This document shows, piece by piece, positions 1 through 7,627 of a stretch of 20,637 bases of DNA. Position 1 is the first letter of the stretch, and each line of letters begins with the position of its first letter. A program made the translations under genes and the position numbers. This stretch comes from JBFXEO01 sp050180015 (lineage in GTDB: Bacteria > Bacteroidota > Bacteroidia > Bacteroidales > Tenuifilaceae), in contig JBFXEO010000025.1 of NCBI GenBank assembly GCA_050180015.1, positions 1 through 20,637 on the forward strand, read 5' to 3'. The notes under the pieces were generated by a model. That model saw only the letters and a list, made by a program, of their open reading frames with translations. It had not been told where the DNA came from and made no database searches.

Positions 1-422
1 ATATGGCAAAGAATGCCCTTCTTTTCGAGGAAATTGTCATGCGCGAGGTAAAAAAAGGAAAAATCACCAGGGAGCAGTTCAATTCATGTCATGTGGAAAT
101 AAAGCTACATGGACATTGTCAGCAAAAAGCAATTGTGTCCACAACTTCCACAAAGGAAATGCTATCGTTTCCCGATGGACATTCGGTAAACGAAATTCCC
201 AGCGGTTGCTGTGGCATGGCAGGCGCATTTGGCTACGAAAAAGAACATTACGACCTATCGATGAGGGTTGGTGAGCTTATTCTGTTCCCCGAGATCAGAA
301 AAACTACCGATAATGTGATAATTGCTGCTCCGGGAACCAGCTGCAGGCATCAAATTGCCGATGGTACTGGGCGCTCCGCATTGCATCCGGTCGAGGTTAT
401 GAGAAATGCCGTAAAGTGCTGA
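1..422 (+). CDS. C-terminal part of FAD/Fe-S-linked oxidoreductase (cysteine-rich CCG domain), truncated by window edge
   Basis: This is the 3' end of a gene that starts before the window. The first in-frame ATG (base 3) is most likely internal, because the reading frame is open to the edge. The visible 139 residues carry the signature of the cysteine-rich (CCG) domain of GlcF/LldE/HdrB-type iron-sulfur oxidoreductases: HGHCQQKA near residue 37, SGCCGMAGAFG near residue 67, and a later GTSCRHQI with another conserved cysteine. In Bacteroidota this domain often ends a large protein that joins an FAD-linked oxidase (D-lactate or glycolate dehydrogenase type), a 4Fe-4S ferredoxin segment and the CCG domain. 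The sequence shows only the CCG part, so the substrate cannot be named. The next gene is 220 bp away and probably has its own promoter. Confidence 0.8.
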   Translation, partial: MAKNALLFEEIVMREVKKGKITREQFNSCHVEIKLHGHCQQKAIVSTTSTKEMLSFPDGHSVNEIPSGCCGMAGAFGYEKEHYDLSMRVGELILFPEIRKTTDNVIIAAPGTSCRHQIADGTGRSALHPVEVMRNAVKC

Positions 423-645
423 TATTATGATATTAGACGAAAGATGCAGAAATAAACCAGGTAAACTTTAAATATTAATATCAATATTCTTCAAGGTATT
501 CAACTCTTCCGGTAAAGTTTTAGCATTAGCCGCGCTAATTCTTAACTTAAGTTTAGTATGAACGATGGTTGTTTTTTTAACAAAAAAATGTAAATTGCTT
601 TAATATTAATTAAACAAAAGTTTGTTGAACTTAAAACACAACCAA

Positions 646-1245
646 ATGAAACTAAAAGTAAACCATCAGGAAAGTTACTCACGTTTAGAGTTGCTCCTAA
701 GAACTTTGTTCGGCGCTTTGTATATAGCTTTGCCTCACGGCTTTTTACTTTTTTTTGTAATGATCTGGAGTCAAATCTTAAAAATTATTGCATTTTGGGC
801 GATTCTCTTTACGGGCAAGTATCCAAAGAGCTTATTCGATTTTCAGGCCGGGCTAATACGTTGGGGTATTCGTTTGAGTGCCAGGTTATACAACCTATCC
901 GATGGATATCCTGCATTTGGCATTGGCGGTTCCGATGAATACACATCGTTTGAGGTTGAATACCCTGAAAATGTTAGCCGGGGCTTAATGCTTTTGCGCT
1001 TTTTCTTTGGGTCAATATTCGTATATATCCCCCATTACTTTATACTATTTTTCCGCTCAATATTTGTTAGCATTTTAATATTCCTGGCTTTTTGGATTGT
1101 ATTATTCACCGGTAACTATCCGGAAACAATGCAAAGCTGGGTTGTTGGGCAGTTACGCTGGGGAACCCGCGTAGGCCTTTACATGAGCTACATGACCGAT
1201 AAGTATCCGGCATTTACCGGCGATGAATTGCCTGAAGAGGCGTAA
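646..1245 (+). CDS. DUF4389 membrane protein with internal tandem duplication
   Basis: The 199-residue protein consists of two homologous halves, roughly residues 11-91 and 111-190. Each has a hydrophobic segment, the motif LFTG(K/N)YP, then RWG.R and a final YPAF. This is the DUF4389 pattern; the function is unknown in the literature I know. Several membrane-embedded segments are evident (about 20-40, 42-56, 117-135, 138-155). An upstream in-frame TTG at 622 would add eight residues, but ATG 646 begins with MKLKVNHQ, a natural start just before the first repeat, so I prefer it. The gene leads a same-strand run with a DUF4870-like protein and an M48 protease (53 and 4 bp gaps), suggesting an operon with a membrane-related role. 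Confidence 0.85.
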   Translation: MKLKVNHQESYSRLELLLRTLFGALYIALPHGFLLFFVMIWSQILKIIAFWAILFTGKYPKSLFDFQAGLIRWGIRLSARLYNLSDGYPAFGIGGSDEYTSFEVEYPENVSRGLMLLRFFFGSIFVYIPHYFILFFRSIFVSILIFLAFWIVLFTGNYPETMQSWVVGQLRWGTRVGLYMSYMTDKYPAFTGDELPEEA

Positions 1246-1298
1246 ACAATTTATAGAAATTTCTACATCAGAAACGTTTTGATTAAATATGCTCATTT

Positions 1299-1781
1299 AT
1301 GGACTTTTACCCGATTCCCCAACCCGGCGAGGTTAACGAGCGAGAAAGACAGGATGCAATGGGTGCGTACCTTATGATGTTTGCCTCTACGGCACTTGGA
1401 TTACCATTGCCAGTTTTAAACCTGATCGCTTCTATTATTTACTACTTTGTCAATAAATCCAAGGGACGATTCGTACAGTTTCATTCGCTTCAGTCCCTGT
1501 ATTCTCAACTCCCCGTATCGTTACTTAATAGTTACCTTGTAATATGGGCCATAGTAAACGTTGTTAATGAAAACCCGTTTACAAATATTTTCTGGGGATT
1601 ACTATTCACCGCGGGTATTTTTAATGTGCTATACTTTGCATTTAGCATTGTTGGTGCCGTGAAGGCATACCGGGGGCAATTCTACTATTTTCTATTCTTC
1701 GGTAAACTTTCATTTATTCAAGCGTATAGAGTTAACGGTAAATCCGAAGAGGTTATCGTAAACACGCCTCCTAAAATGTAG
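1299..1781 (+). CDS. DUF4870-like small integral membrane protein
   Basis: A 160-residue protein with three to four hydrophobic segments (about 25-50, 70-90, 97-122 and 128-140). It has the DUF4870/Tic20-like pattern: a charged N-terminus with ERERQDA, a first membrane hairpin, then FVQFHSLQSLYSQ with the conserved His and Gln near residues 62-65. The family has no firmly assigned function. It lies 53 bp after the DUF4389 gene and only 4 bp before the M48 protease, so translation of the last two genes is probably coupled. The family call rests on motif recognition alone. Confidence 0.7.
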   Translation: MDFYPIPQPGEVNERERQDAMGAYLMMFASTALGLPLPVLNLIASIIYYFVNKSKGRFVQFHSLQSLYSQLPVSLLNSYLVIWAIVNVVNENPFTNIFWGLLFTAGIFNVLYFAFSIVGAVKAYRGQFYYFLFFGKLSFIQAYRVNGKSEEVIVNTPPKM

Positions 1782-1785
1782 CTAA

Positions 1786-2568
1786 ATGAAAAAAGTATTC
1801 ATTGAGTTTTTTATTCTTATTGGCATTGGCGGTCTTTTATGGGCTGCCTTTGCCATTTTTGTCAAATTACCGGAAAAGCCAACCTTCATTTCTGCAGAAG
1901 AAGAACAAAAAATTGGCGCACGCTACTCGGAAAGTATCCTTTCCATCAACGGATTTACGGAAAAGAACGACCTGTTCATTGATTCTGTTCTTATGGTCAC
2001 AGCCGATACCCTAAAAAGTATTCAGCAGAATGCCCAGTACACCTACAAAATTGTACTGGTCAATAACGAAATGGTTAATGCCTTTGCTTTACCGGGGGGA
2101 TATATTATAATAACAACCGGTTTAATAAAATTCTGCGAAACATCGGAGGAGCTTATTGCAGTAATCGGTCACGAAATTGGCCACATAGAAGAAAGACATG
2201 TAATTGGCCGGTTGGTTAAAGATATAGGTTTAAACCTGCTAACCTCCAACGATCCGTATGTATCGGGGGAAATTGCCAAGGAGCTGCTATCGCAGGGTTA
2301 TAACCGTGAGCAGGAGGAAGAAGCCGACGCTTTCACCTGTCACCTGTTACTAAACTGTAGCCTTGAACCACGAATACTGGCATCGTTTTTAAGAAGGTTA
2401 AAGGAGGAGAATAAAAATGGAATTTACGATAGCTTTGAAATTTTTTCATCGCATCCCAATATGAACAAAAGAATTAAAACGGCTCTTTCATTTAAAGTCC
2501 CTGAAAGTTATGCCCCTAAAAAGCCCTGGTTTAATATTGAAGATGTTAAAATGAGGCTAAACGATTAA
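1786..2568 (+). CDS. M48-family zinc metalloprotease, membrane-anchored
   Basis: A 260-residue protein with one N-terminal hydrophobic segment (about 6-27) that could be a membrane anchor or signal. The catalytic motif HEIGH is at residues 129-133 (zinc ligands His129 and His133, catalytic Glu130). The third zinc ligand fits Glu177 in EEEAD (ExxxD) at 177-181. NAFALPGGYI just before the active site is typical of BepA/LoiP-like and Oma1-like M48 peptidases, which act in envelope or membrane protein quality control. There is no TPR region as in full-length BepA, so this is the short form. The start ATG is 4 bp after the preceding stop. It ends 7 bp from the stop of the convergent histidine kinase, leaving no room for a separate terminator. 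Confidence 0.88.
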   Translation: MKKVFIEFFILIGIGGLLWAAFAIFVKLPEKPTFISAEEEQKIGARYSESILSINGFTEKNDLFIDSVLMVTADTLKSIQQNAQYTYKIVLVNNEMVNAFALPGGYIIITTGLIKFCETSEELIAVIGHEIGHIEERHVIGRLVKDIGLNLLTSNDPYVSGEIAKELLSQGYNREQEEEADAFTCHLLLNCSLEPRILASFLRRLKEENKNGIYDSFEIFSSHPNMNKRIKTALSFKVPESYAPKKPWFNIEDVKMRLND

Positions 2569-2575
2569 GCAAGGA

Positions 2576-4648
2576 TCATCGGTTGAAAATCTGCTGAAAT
2601 ATTCCAAACAACTCGCCATGGTTTATGGGTTTAGTGATGTAGTAATTGCAGCCTGCATTCATGGCAATTTTTACCTCATCACCCATAGCATAGGCAGTTT
2701 GGGCAATGATGGGTATGCTACAGCTCATTTGACGGATTAGCCTTATGGCCTCATAGCCATTCATAACGGGCATTTTTATATCCATTAGCACCAAATCTAT
2801 TCCTTTTTCGCGTTCAACAATCTCTATAACCTCCTGCCCGTTGCTGGCCCTCAAAATCTTGGCGTTAGTTTTCTTGATCAGCGCTTCCAGCAGTCTAAAA
2901 TTGATGTTATCGTCCTCTGCAATAAGAATTTTTTTACCCTTGAGGTTTAAATCATTATCAACAGGCTGAATTTTACTACTAGTTCGCTGTATCCCGTAAA
3001 CGTAAGGTAGCGTAAAATAAAACAACGATCCAACTTTTGGCTCGGATTCAACGTAAATTTTCCCATCCATCATTTCAACTATTGACTTGCAGATAGATAA
3101 TCCCAAACCTGTTCCGCCATAACTTCTTGACAGCCGATCGTCAACCTGTTTAAATCTTTCAAATATTGCCTTGTGGTAAGCCTGGGGGATCCCTACGCCG
3201 GAATCTTTTACAAAGAATTTAATCATTTTATTATCAATAGTATATCCAAATTCCACGTAACCTTCGAACGTAAACTTTAGCGCGTTGCTTACCAAATTAT
3301 TGATGACTTGGGACAAACGGTGTTCGTCGCTCAAAATGGTATCAAATCCATCCCGCAACCCAGGGTTTAATTTCAACGCAATATTTTTTTTAGCGGCAAC
3401 ATTATAGTGTAACCTATAAATGTCGTTCAGCAGCAGGTTTAAGGCAACCTTTTCGTTGATAATTTTAAGTTGACCCGATTCAATCATCGAAATATCAATG
3501 ATATCGTTAATTACATTCAACAACTGCTTGGAGCTGATGTTAATTATTTCGGCATATTCCAACGTCAATTTTTCGCTAAAATCATTTTTTAGGAGTACCT
3601 CGGTAAAGCCCTGTATGGCGTTCATCGGAGTTCTAATTTCATGCGACATATTTGCCAAAAATGCCGTTTTAACCCGATTTGCCTCTTCGGCAGCCTCTTT
3701 AGATTGTTGAAGCTCTATTTCTATTACCTTACGTTCTGCAATTTCCTGTCCTAATTCAATGTTTTTTTTGCGTATATTTTCATTCTTGTATAGCAGTATG
3801 GTTAGCATTAACAGTATAAAAAAGGTAAGCATTAGGCTGAATAAGAAGTAGGGCGATTGATATATCGCATTTAACCCCCACCCATTAGCTGGAACAGCCA
3901 GCAAACGCCACGAACCGCCGGGTATTACAACGTTGGTGTAAACAGGATTTTGCCCAAGAATTGCAGAGTCACCAAAAAATATTTTACCCGAAGCCCCTTT
4001 TCCATCCTCCCCTTGCAGTGCATACTTCATTTTGGTTGATGTGCATAATCCGGCATTATGCAGTAAACTATCATAGTATGCAACTATTGATGCCATTCCC
4101 CAGTATTCCAACGAGCTATCAGCTCTGCTTTTAACGTAAATCGGAGAACGGTTGATAATTCCAACCCCACCCTGAACTAAATTTACCGGGCCAGCCAGCA
4201 ATGGCTGTTTTAGCTTCATAGCACGCAGCACAGAATTGCGTTGCTCATCGTTTTTCATGTAATCCAGGCCTATGGCCTGCTCATTATTGTATAACGGGTA
4301 AACCATTTGCACAACGTTTCCCGGAGCTAATGCAACATTTCGAATATTTGAGTTTTCGGACATGGCCATGGAGCATAGTGCCTCAAACTGACCCTTTGAA
4401 ATGTAACCCTGAAATCGGATAAGGTGAACAATTCCCTGTGTCAGGTTAAATGTTGAACGAACCTCCCCTTCCAGCCTGTTTCCTATCGTAGCAAGTTCCG
4501 ATACTGCCGCCAACCTTTTTTTCCCTTGTTGTTTTTCGATATCGAACCGACCAATTATAAGACTAATTGATATGAGGACTACTGCCACAAAAATTAACAG
4601 TAAAACCAGTATTTGGAGCCGAAACCTATGGAAGGTGGAAATAAGCAT
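2576..4648 (-). CDS. CHASE-domain hybrid histidine kinase/response regulator
   Basis: A 690-residue membrane hybrid kinase. Order: membrane segment about 12-33; extracytoplasmic CHASE sensor about 75-255 (NVALAPGNVVQMVYP, then GLDYM, then INRSPIYV); second membrane segment about 267-287; short coiled linker; HisKA with FLANMSHEIRTPMN and phospho-acceptor His336; HATPase_c with N-box Asn455, DSGVGI at 482-487 and GGTGLGL at 511-517; and a C-terminal receiver with acidic pocket EDD at 578-580, phospho-acceptor Asp623 in LMDIKMP and Lys673. All catalytic residues are present, so it should be active. CHASE domains bind small extracellular ligands; the ligand here is unknown. There is no HPt or output domain and no regulator gene next door, so the phosphorelay partner must be elsewhere. 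Confidence 0.93.
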   Translation of the reverse strand: MLISTFHRFRLQILVLLLIFVAVVLISISLIIGRFDIEKQQGKKRLAAVSELATIGNRLEGEVRSTFNLTQGIVHLIRFQGYISKGQFEALCSMAMSENSNIRNVALAPGNVVQMVYPLYNNEQAIGLDYMKNDEQRNSVLRAMKLKQPLLAGPVNLVQGGVGIINRSPIYVKSRADSSLEYWGMASIVAYYDSLLHNAGLCTSTKMKYALQGEDGKGASGKIFFGDSAILGQNPVYTNVVIPGGSWRLLAVPANGWGLNAIYQSPYFLFSLMLTFFILLMLTILLYKNENIRKKNIELGQEIAERKVIEIELQQSKEAAEEANRVKTAFLANMSHEIRTPMNAIQGFTEVLLKNDFSEKLTLEYAEIINISSKQLLNVINDIIDISMIESGQLKIINEKVALNLLLNDIYRLHYNVAAKKNIALKLNPGLRDGFDTILSDEHRLSQVINNLVSNALKFTFEGYVEFGYTIDNKMIKFFVKDSGVGIPQAYHKAIFERFKQVDDRLSRSYGGTGLGLSICKSIVEMMDGKIYVESEPKVGSLFYFTLPYVYGIQRTSSKIQPVDNDLNLKGKKILIAEDDNINFRLLEALIKKTNAKILRASNGQEVIEIVEREKGIDLVLMDIKMPVMNGYEAIRLIRQMSCSIPIIAQTAYAMGDEVKIAMNAGCNYYITKPINHGELFGIFQQIFNR

Positions 4649-4899
4649 GAGGTGTGATTATAAATAATCTACCATATCCAATACGAAACTACTAAAATAG
4701 GTAAAATTTGTACCAACTTTCGATTTTTAGTAAAAAAGACACACTTCGATCAACAAAGAATGGTGCTATATATGGAAAAGGAGGCGAAAAAATCCCGTAG
4801 TAAAAAATTAGGAAAACACCAACGGAACAATTTGAAACTTCCAATTTCAACTTTGTCCCTTTAACCACTTCAAATTCATCAATAAAATATTTTAAACAT

Positions 4900-5778
4900 T
4901 TAAATAGCCCCTAAAACATCTCTCATCGTTTTACCAATATCTGCAGGCGACTCCACAACAACAATACCACACTCACGCATAGCTTTCATTTTAGCAGCAG
5001 CGGTGTCCTCTGCACCTCCAATAATGGCCCCGGCGTGCCCCATTCTCCGTCCTTTGGGTGCAGTTTGCCCGGCTATAAAACCAATAACAGGTTTAGTTCC
5101 ATTCTCCTTAATCCACATGGCGGCATCGGTCTCCATACTTCCACCAATTTCGCCGATCATAACAATTCCATGCGTTTCCGAATCGTTCATCAAAAGCTTA
5201 ACGGCCTCAATTGTAGGGGTTCCAATAACTGGATCGCCACCAATTCCAATACAGGTACTTTGGCCTAGTCCCAGCTTTGTTAACTGATCAACAGCCTCGT
5301 ACGTTAATGTCCCCGAGCGGGATATTACGCCAATGTTACCTTTTTTATGAATAAATCCGGGCATAATTCCAACTTTTGCCTCACCGGGTGTTATTACACC
5401 CGGACAATTTGGCCCAATTAGCCTGGCATCCGGAAAATCGTTTATAACATGCTTAACCTTTACCATATCGGCAGTTGGAATTCCCTCGCTTATGCACACA
5501 ATCACCTTTATCCCGGCAGCAGCAGCCTCAATAATTCCATCGGCAGCGTAAGCGGGTGGGACAAATATCACCGAAACATCGGCACCGGTAACTTCAACTG
5601 CTTCCAATACTGTGTTAAAAACCGGAAGGTTTAAATGCGTTTGCCCGCCCTTACCCGGCGTAACACCGCCAACCACATTTGTTCCGTACTCTATCATCTG
5701 CGAGGCATGAAATGTTCCCTCGCTGCCGGTAAATCCTTGTACAACCACCCGTGAGTTCTTATCTACAAGTACACCCAT
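4900..5778 (-). CDS. sucD: succinyl-CoA ligase (ADP/GDP-forming) subunit alpha
   Basis: A 292-residue protein of normal family length. It is the alpha subunit that carries the phospho-histidine of succinyl-CoA synthetase, converting succinyl-CoA to succinate with nucleotide triphosphate formation in the TCA cycle. Visible signatures: CoA-binding Rossmann region with VQGFTGSEGTFH (13-24) and GGVTPGKGG (37-45), GPNCPGVI (122-129), ISRSGTLTYEA, and GRRMGHAGAIIGG with the active-site His248. The beta subunit gene (sucC) is not adjacent on either side, so the two subunits are encoded apart in this genome. The gene is divergent from the malic enzyme and has a good Bacteroidota promoter about 80 bp upstream. 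Confidence 0.97.
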   Translation of the reverse strand: MGVLVDKNSRVVVQGFTGSEGTFHASQMIEYGTNVVGGVTPGKGGQTHLNLPVFNTVLEAVEVTGADVSVIFVPPAYAADGIIEAAAAGIKVIVCISEGIPTADMVKVKHVINDFPDARLIGPNCPGVITPGEAKVGIMPGFIHKKGNIGVISRSGTLTYEAVDQLTKLGLGQSTCIGIGGDPVIGTPTIEAVKLLMNDSETHGIVMIGEIGGSMETDAAMWIKENGTKPVIGFIAGQTAPKGRRMGHAGAIIGGAEDTAAAKMKAMRECGIVVVESPADIGKTMRDVLGAI

Positions 5779-5856
5779 TTAATTATCCATATTTAAGTTA
5801 ATAGCCAAAAGCATGCTTTACAGTTATGTTTAAGGGCATGTTTCTTATTTCTAGCT

Positions 5857-5888
5857 CAAACCTAACGCTTTTTATACAAAATTCCAAC
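5857..5888 (-). promoter_or_regulatory. predicted sucD promoter (Bacteroidota type)
   Basis: On the minus strand, TAGGTTTG (5864-5857) matches the -7 consensus TAnnTTTG exactly. GTTG at 5888-5885 lies 20 bp before it, as expected for the -33 element (consensus TTTG). The transcript would carry a leader of about 70 nt before the sucD ATG. Confidence 0.55.
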
Positions 5889-5945
5889 CCAAATAAAACT
5901 TAAAAACATTATGTTTTACGGGATTTTATAAAACCATTTAGTAAC

Positions 5946-5974
5946 TTGTAATGCGAATAAAATCAGTATTACAA
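5946..5974. repeat. inverted repeat TTGTAAT/ATTACAA in the sucD-malic enzyme divergent region
   Basis: Seven-base arms at 5946-5952 and 5968-5974 are separated by 15 bp, about 30 bp before the malic enzyme start. The centre-to-centre spacing of 22 bp would suit a dimeric regulator, but in AT-rich DNA such repeats also arise by chance. Confidence 0.3.
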
Positions 5975-6003
5975 TTACTCAAAACACTAAAATATAACCC
6001 AAT

Positions 6004-7464
6004 ATGAGCAAAGTAAACCTGAAACTTGACAATCTTGGCACAATTTTCCCCGACGGTTGGTCCGAGGAGCAAAAAGCCAAAGGGAAAACCCTTTTTCTTA
6101 AGTATTTGAGCGGGAAAACTCACAAATTCTACGGAGGCAAAGTACAAATCGCCCCCAAAGTACCAGTTCCGGGATTTAACTGGTTTAATGTTTGGTACAC
6201 ACCCGGAGTATCTAAGGTTTCAACCACAATTCGTGACAACAACGACACTTCATTTGAACTCAGTAATCGTGGAAATTTAGTGGCTGTTGTTAGTGACTCA
6301 ACCCGCGTTTTGGGCGATGGAGACTGTACTCCTCCTGGCGGACTGGGCGTAATGGAAGGAAAAGCGTTCCTAATGAAATATTTAGGTGGAGTTGATGCTG
6401 TTGCACTTTGTATTGATAGCAAAGGGAAAGATGGCAAAAATGACCCTGAAAAAATTATTGATTTTGTCAAGATGTGTCAGCATAGTTTTGGTGCTGTTAA
6501 TCTGGAAGATATTTCCCAGCCCAATTGCTACCGCGTTTTAGATGTTCTTCGGGAGGAGTGTGATATTCCGGTATGGCACGATGATGCCCAGGGAACGGCA
6601 TGTGTTACCCTGGCAGGGCTGCTCAATTCCCTAAAACTTGTGAACAAGAAGTTAAGCGATATAAAAATTGTTTACTTTGGTGCAGGAGCCTCAAATACTA
6701 CCATTGCACGATTAATTATTACAGACGGCGGCGACCCTAAAAAGATGATAATGTTCGATTCCCATGGCGGATTGCACAAAAATAGAGAGGACATTAAAGC
6801 CGACAGGCGGTTCTACCGTAAATGGGAAATCTGCGAGCAAACCAACCCCAACCGTATAAACACAATGGAGGAGGCAATGAAAGATGCCGATGTGCTAATT
6901 TCACTATCAACTCCGGGCCCCGATACAATTAAGAAAGATTGGGTTAAATTAATGGGAAACAAACCGGCTGTGTTTGCCTGTGCAAATCCTGTCCCCGAAA
7001 TTTATCCCTACGCTGCAAAGGAAGCAGGGGCTTACATTGTAGCAACCGGACGCGGCGATTTTCCCAATCAGGTAAATAATTCCATCGGTTTCCCGGGAAT
7101 TCTTAAAGGTGCATTAATGGTCCGTGCATCAAAAATTACGGATTCAATGGCAATTGCAGCGGCACACTCGTTGGCAAATTACGCCGAAAAACGCGGCATT
7201 AATCCCGATAATATTGTCCCTGCAATGGACGAAGCCGATGTATTTCCAGTAGAGGCTGCCGATGTTGCCATGCAAGCCATTAAGGATGGCGTTGCCCGTA
7301 CTAAAATAACCTGGGACGAAGCGTACCAGATTGCCAAAAAGGATATAGAGTATTCACGCTCCATGGCAAAATCGCTGCACGAAAATGGGTTTATTGCCGA
7401 TCCACCGGTTGAAATGTTAGAGGATGCATTGCAGTGGACAATTAAACAAGTGGAAGGGGAATAA
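6004..7464 (+). CDS. malic enzyme (malate dehydrogenase, oxaloacetate-decarboxylating), short bacterial form
   Basis: A 486-residue enzyme that should decarboxylate malate to pyruvate with reduction of NAD(P). Seen: WYTPGV with catalytic Tyr65, MEGKA with catalytic Lys120, metal-binding Glu168-Asp169 in NLEDI, HDDAQGTA at 192-199, dinucleotide loop FGAGASN at 225-231, ACANPVPEIYP near 326 and GRGDFPNQVNNS near 349. There is no C-terminal phosphotransacetylase-like domain, unlike MaeB of E. coli. One point is unusual: where relatives have GLGNIGP before the catalytic Lys, this protein has VLGDGDCTPPGG (103-113). All catalytic residues are retained, so it is probably active, but cofactor preference cannot be inferred. 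It is divergent from sucD and followed by a strong terminator. Confidence 0.92.
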   Translation: MSKVNLKLDNLGTIFPDGWSEEQKAKGKTLFLKYLSGKTHKFYGGKVQIAPKVPVPGFNWFNVWYTPGVSKVSTTIRDNNDTSFELSNRGNLVAVVSDSTRVLGDGDCTPPGGLGVMEGKAFLMKYLGGVDAVALCIDSKGKDGKNDPEKIIDFVKMCQHSFGAVNLEDISQPNCYRVLDVLREECDIPVWHDDAQGTACVTLAGLLNSLKLVNKKLSDIKIVYFGAGASNTTIARLIITDGGDPKKMIMFDSHGGLHKNREDIKADRRFYRKWEICEQTNPNRINTMEEAMKDADVLISLSTPGPDTIKKDWVKLMGNKPAVFACANPVPEIYPYAAKEAGAYIVATGRGDFPNQVNNSIGFPGILKGALMVRASKITDSMAIAAAHSLANYAEKRGINPDNIVPAMDEADVFPVEAADVAMQAIKDGVARTKITWDEAYQIAKKDIEYSRSMAKSLHENGFIADPPVEMLEDALQWTIKQVEGE

Positions 7465-7493
7465 GCGTAACGGTCACAGGATAACAGATACAG

Positions 7494-7523
7494 AAAAACC
7501 TTCGATTCAAATCGAAGGTTTTT
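7494..7523 (+). terminator. Rho-independent terminator after the malic enzyme
   Basis: A perfect 13-bp stem (AAAAACCTTCGAT at 7494-7506 pairing with 7511-7523), a TCAA loop and a T-run at the end of the stem. It is 30 bp after the malic enzyme stop and isolates that gene from the transporter. Confidence 0.9.
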
Positions 7524-7584
7524 AATTAAACCCTAAAAACTGAATCATTCCAATTGATTGTTACCAATTTTTAATTTAAAAAAC

Positions 7585-7592
7585 TATTTTTG
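7585..7592 (+). promoter_or_regulatory. predicted -7 element of the sodium symporter gene
   Basis: TATTTTTG fits TAnnTTTG exactly and lies 35 bp before the transporter ATG, downstream of the terminator. A TTG at 7558 is somewhat further away than ideal for the -33 element. Confidence 0.4.
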
Positions 7593-7627
7593 GATATTAA
7601 AAACTATCCTAAACCAAACCAAATCAA

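Noticed and set aside
622..645. TTG start eight codons upstream in the DUF4389 gene
   Set aside because: ATG 646 starts right before the first repeat; the extra residues look like translated leader.
423..645. Promoter or RNA element in the 223-bp gap before the DUF4389 gene
   Set aside because: The stretch is AT-rich with several near-palindromes, but no exact TAnnTTTG and no stable hairpin; nothing can be supported.
1254..1265. 12-bp palindrome TAGAAATTTCTA between the DUF4389 and DUF4870-like genes
   Set aside because: Short and AT-rich, lying inside a probable operon; indistinguishable from chance.
4649..4899. Possible small gene or terminator in the 251-bp gap between the CHASE kinase and sucD
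   Set aside because: No coding frame of note. The only inverted repeat (TTGAAA/TTTCAA at 4832-4850) has a 6-bp AT-rich stem, too weak to call.
5003..5287. Open frame of 94 codons on the plus strand inside sucD
   Set aside because: It lies wholly antisense to a fully conserved sucD and shows no family features; the codon structure of sucD explains it.
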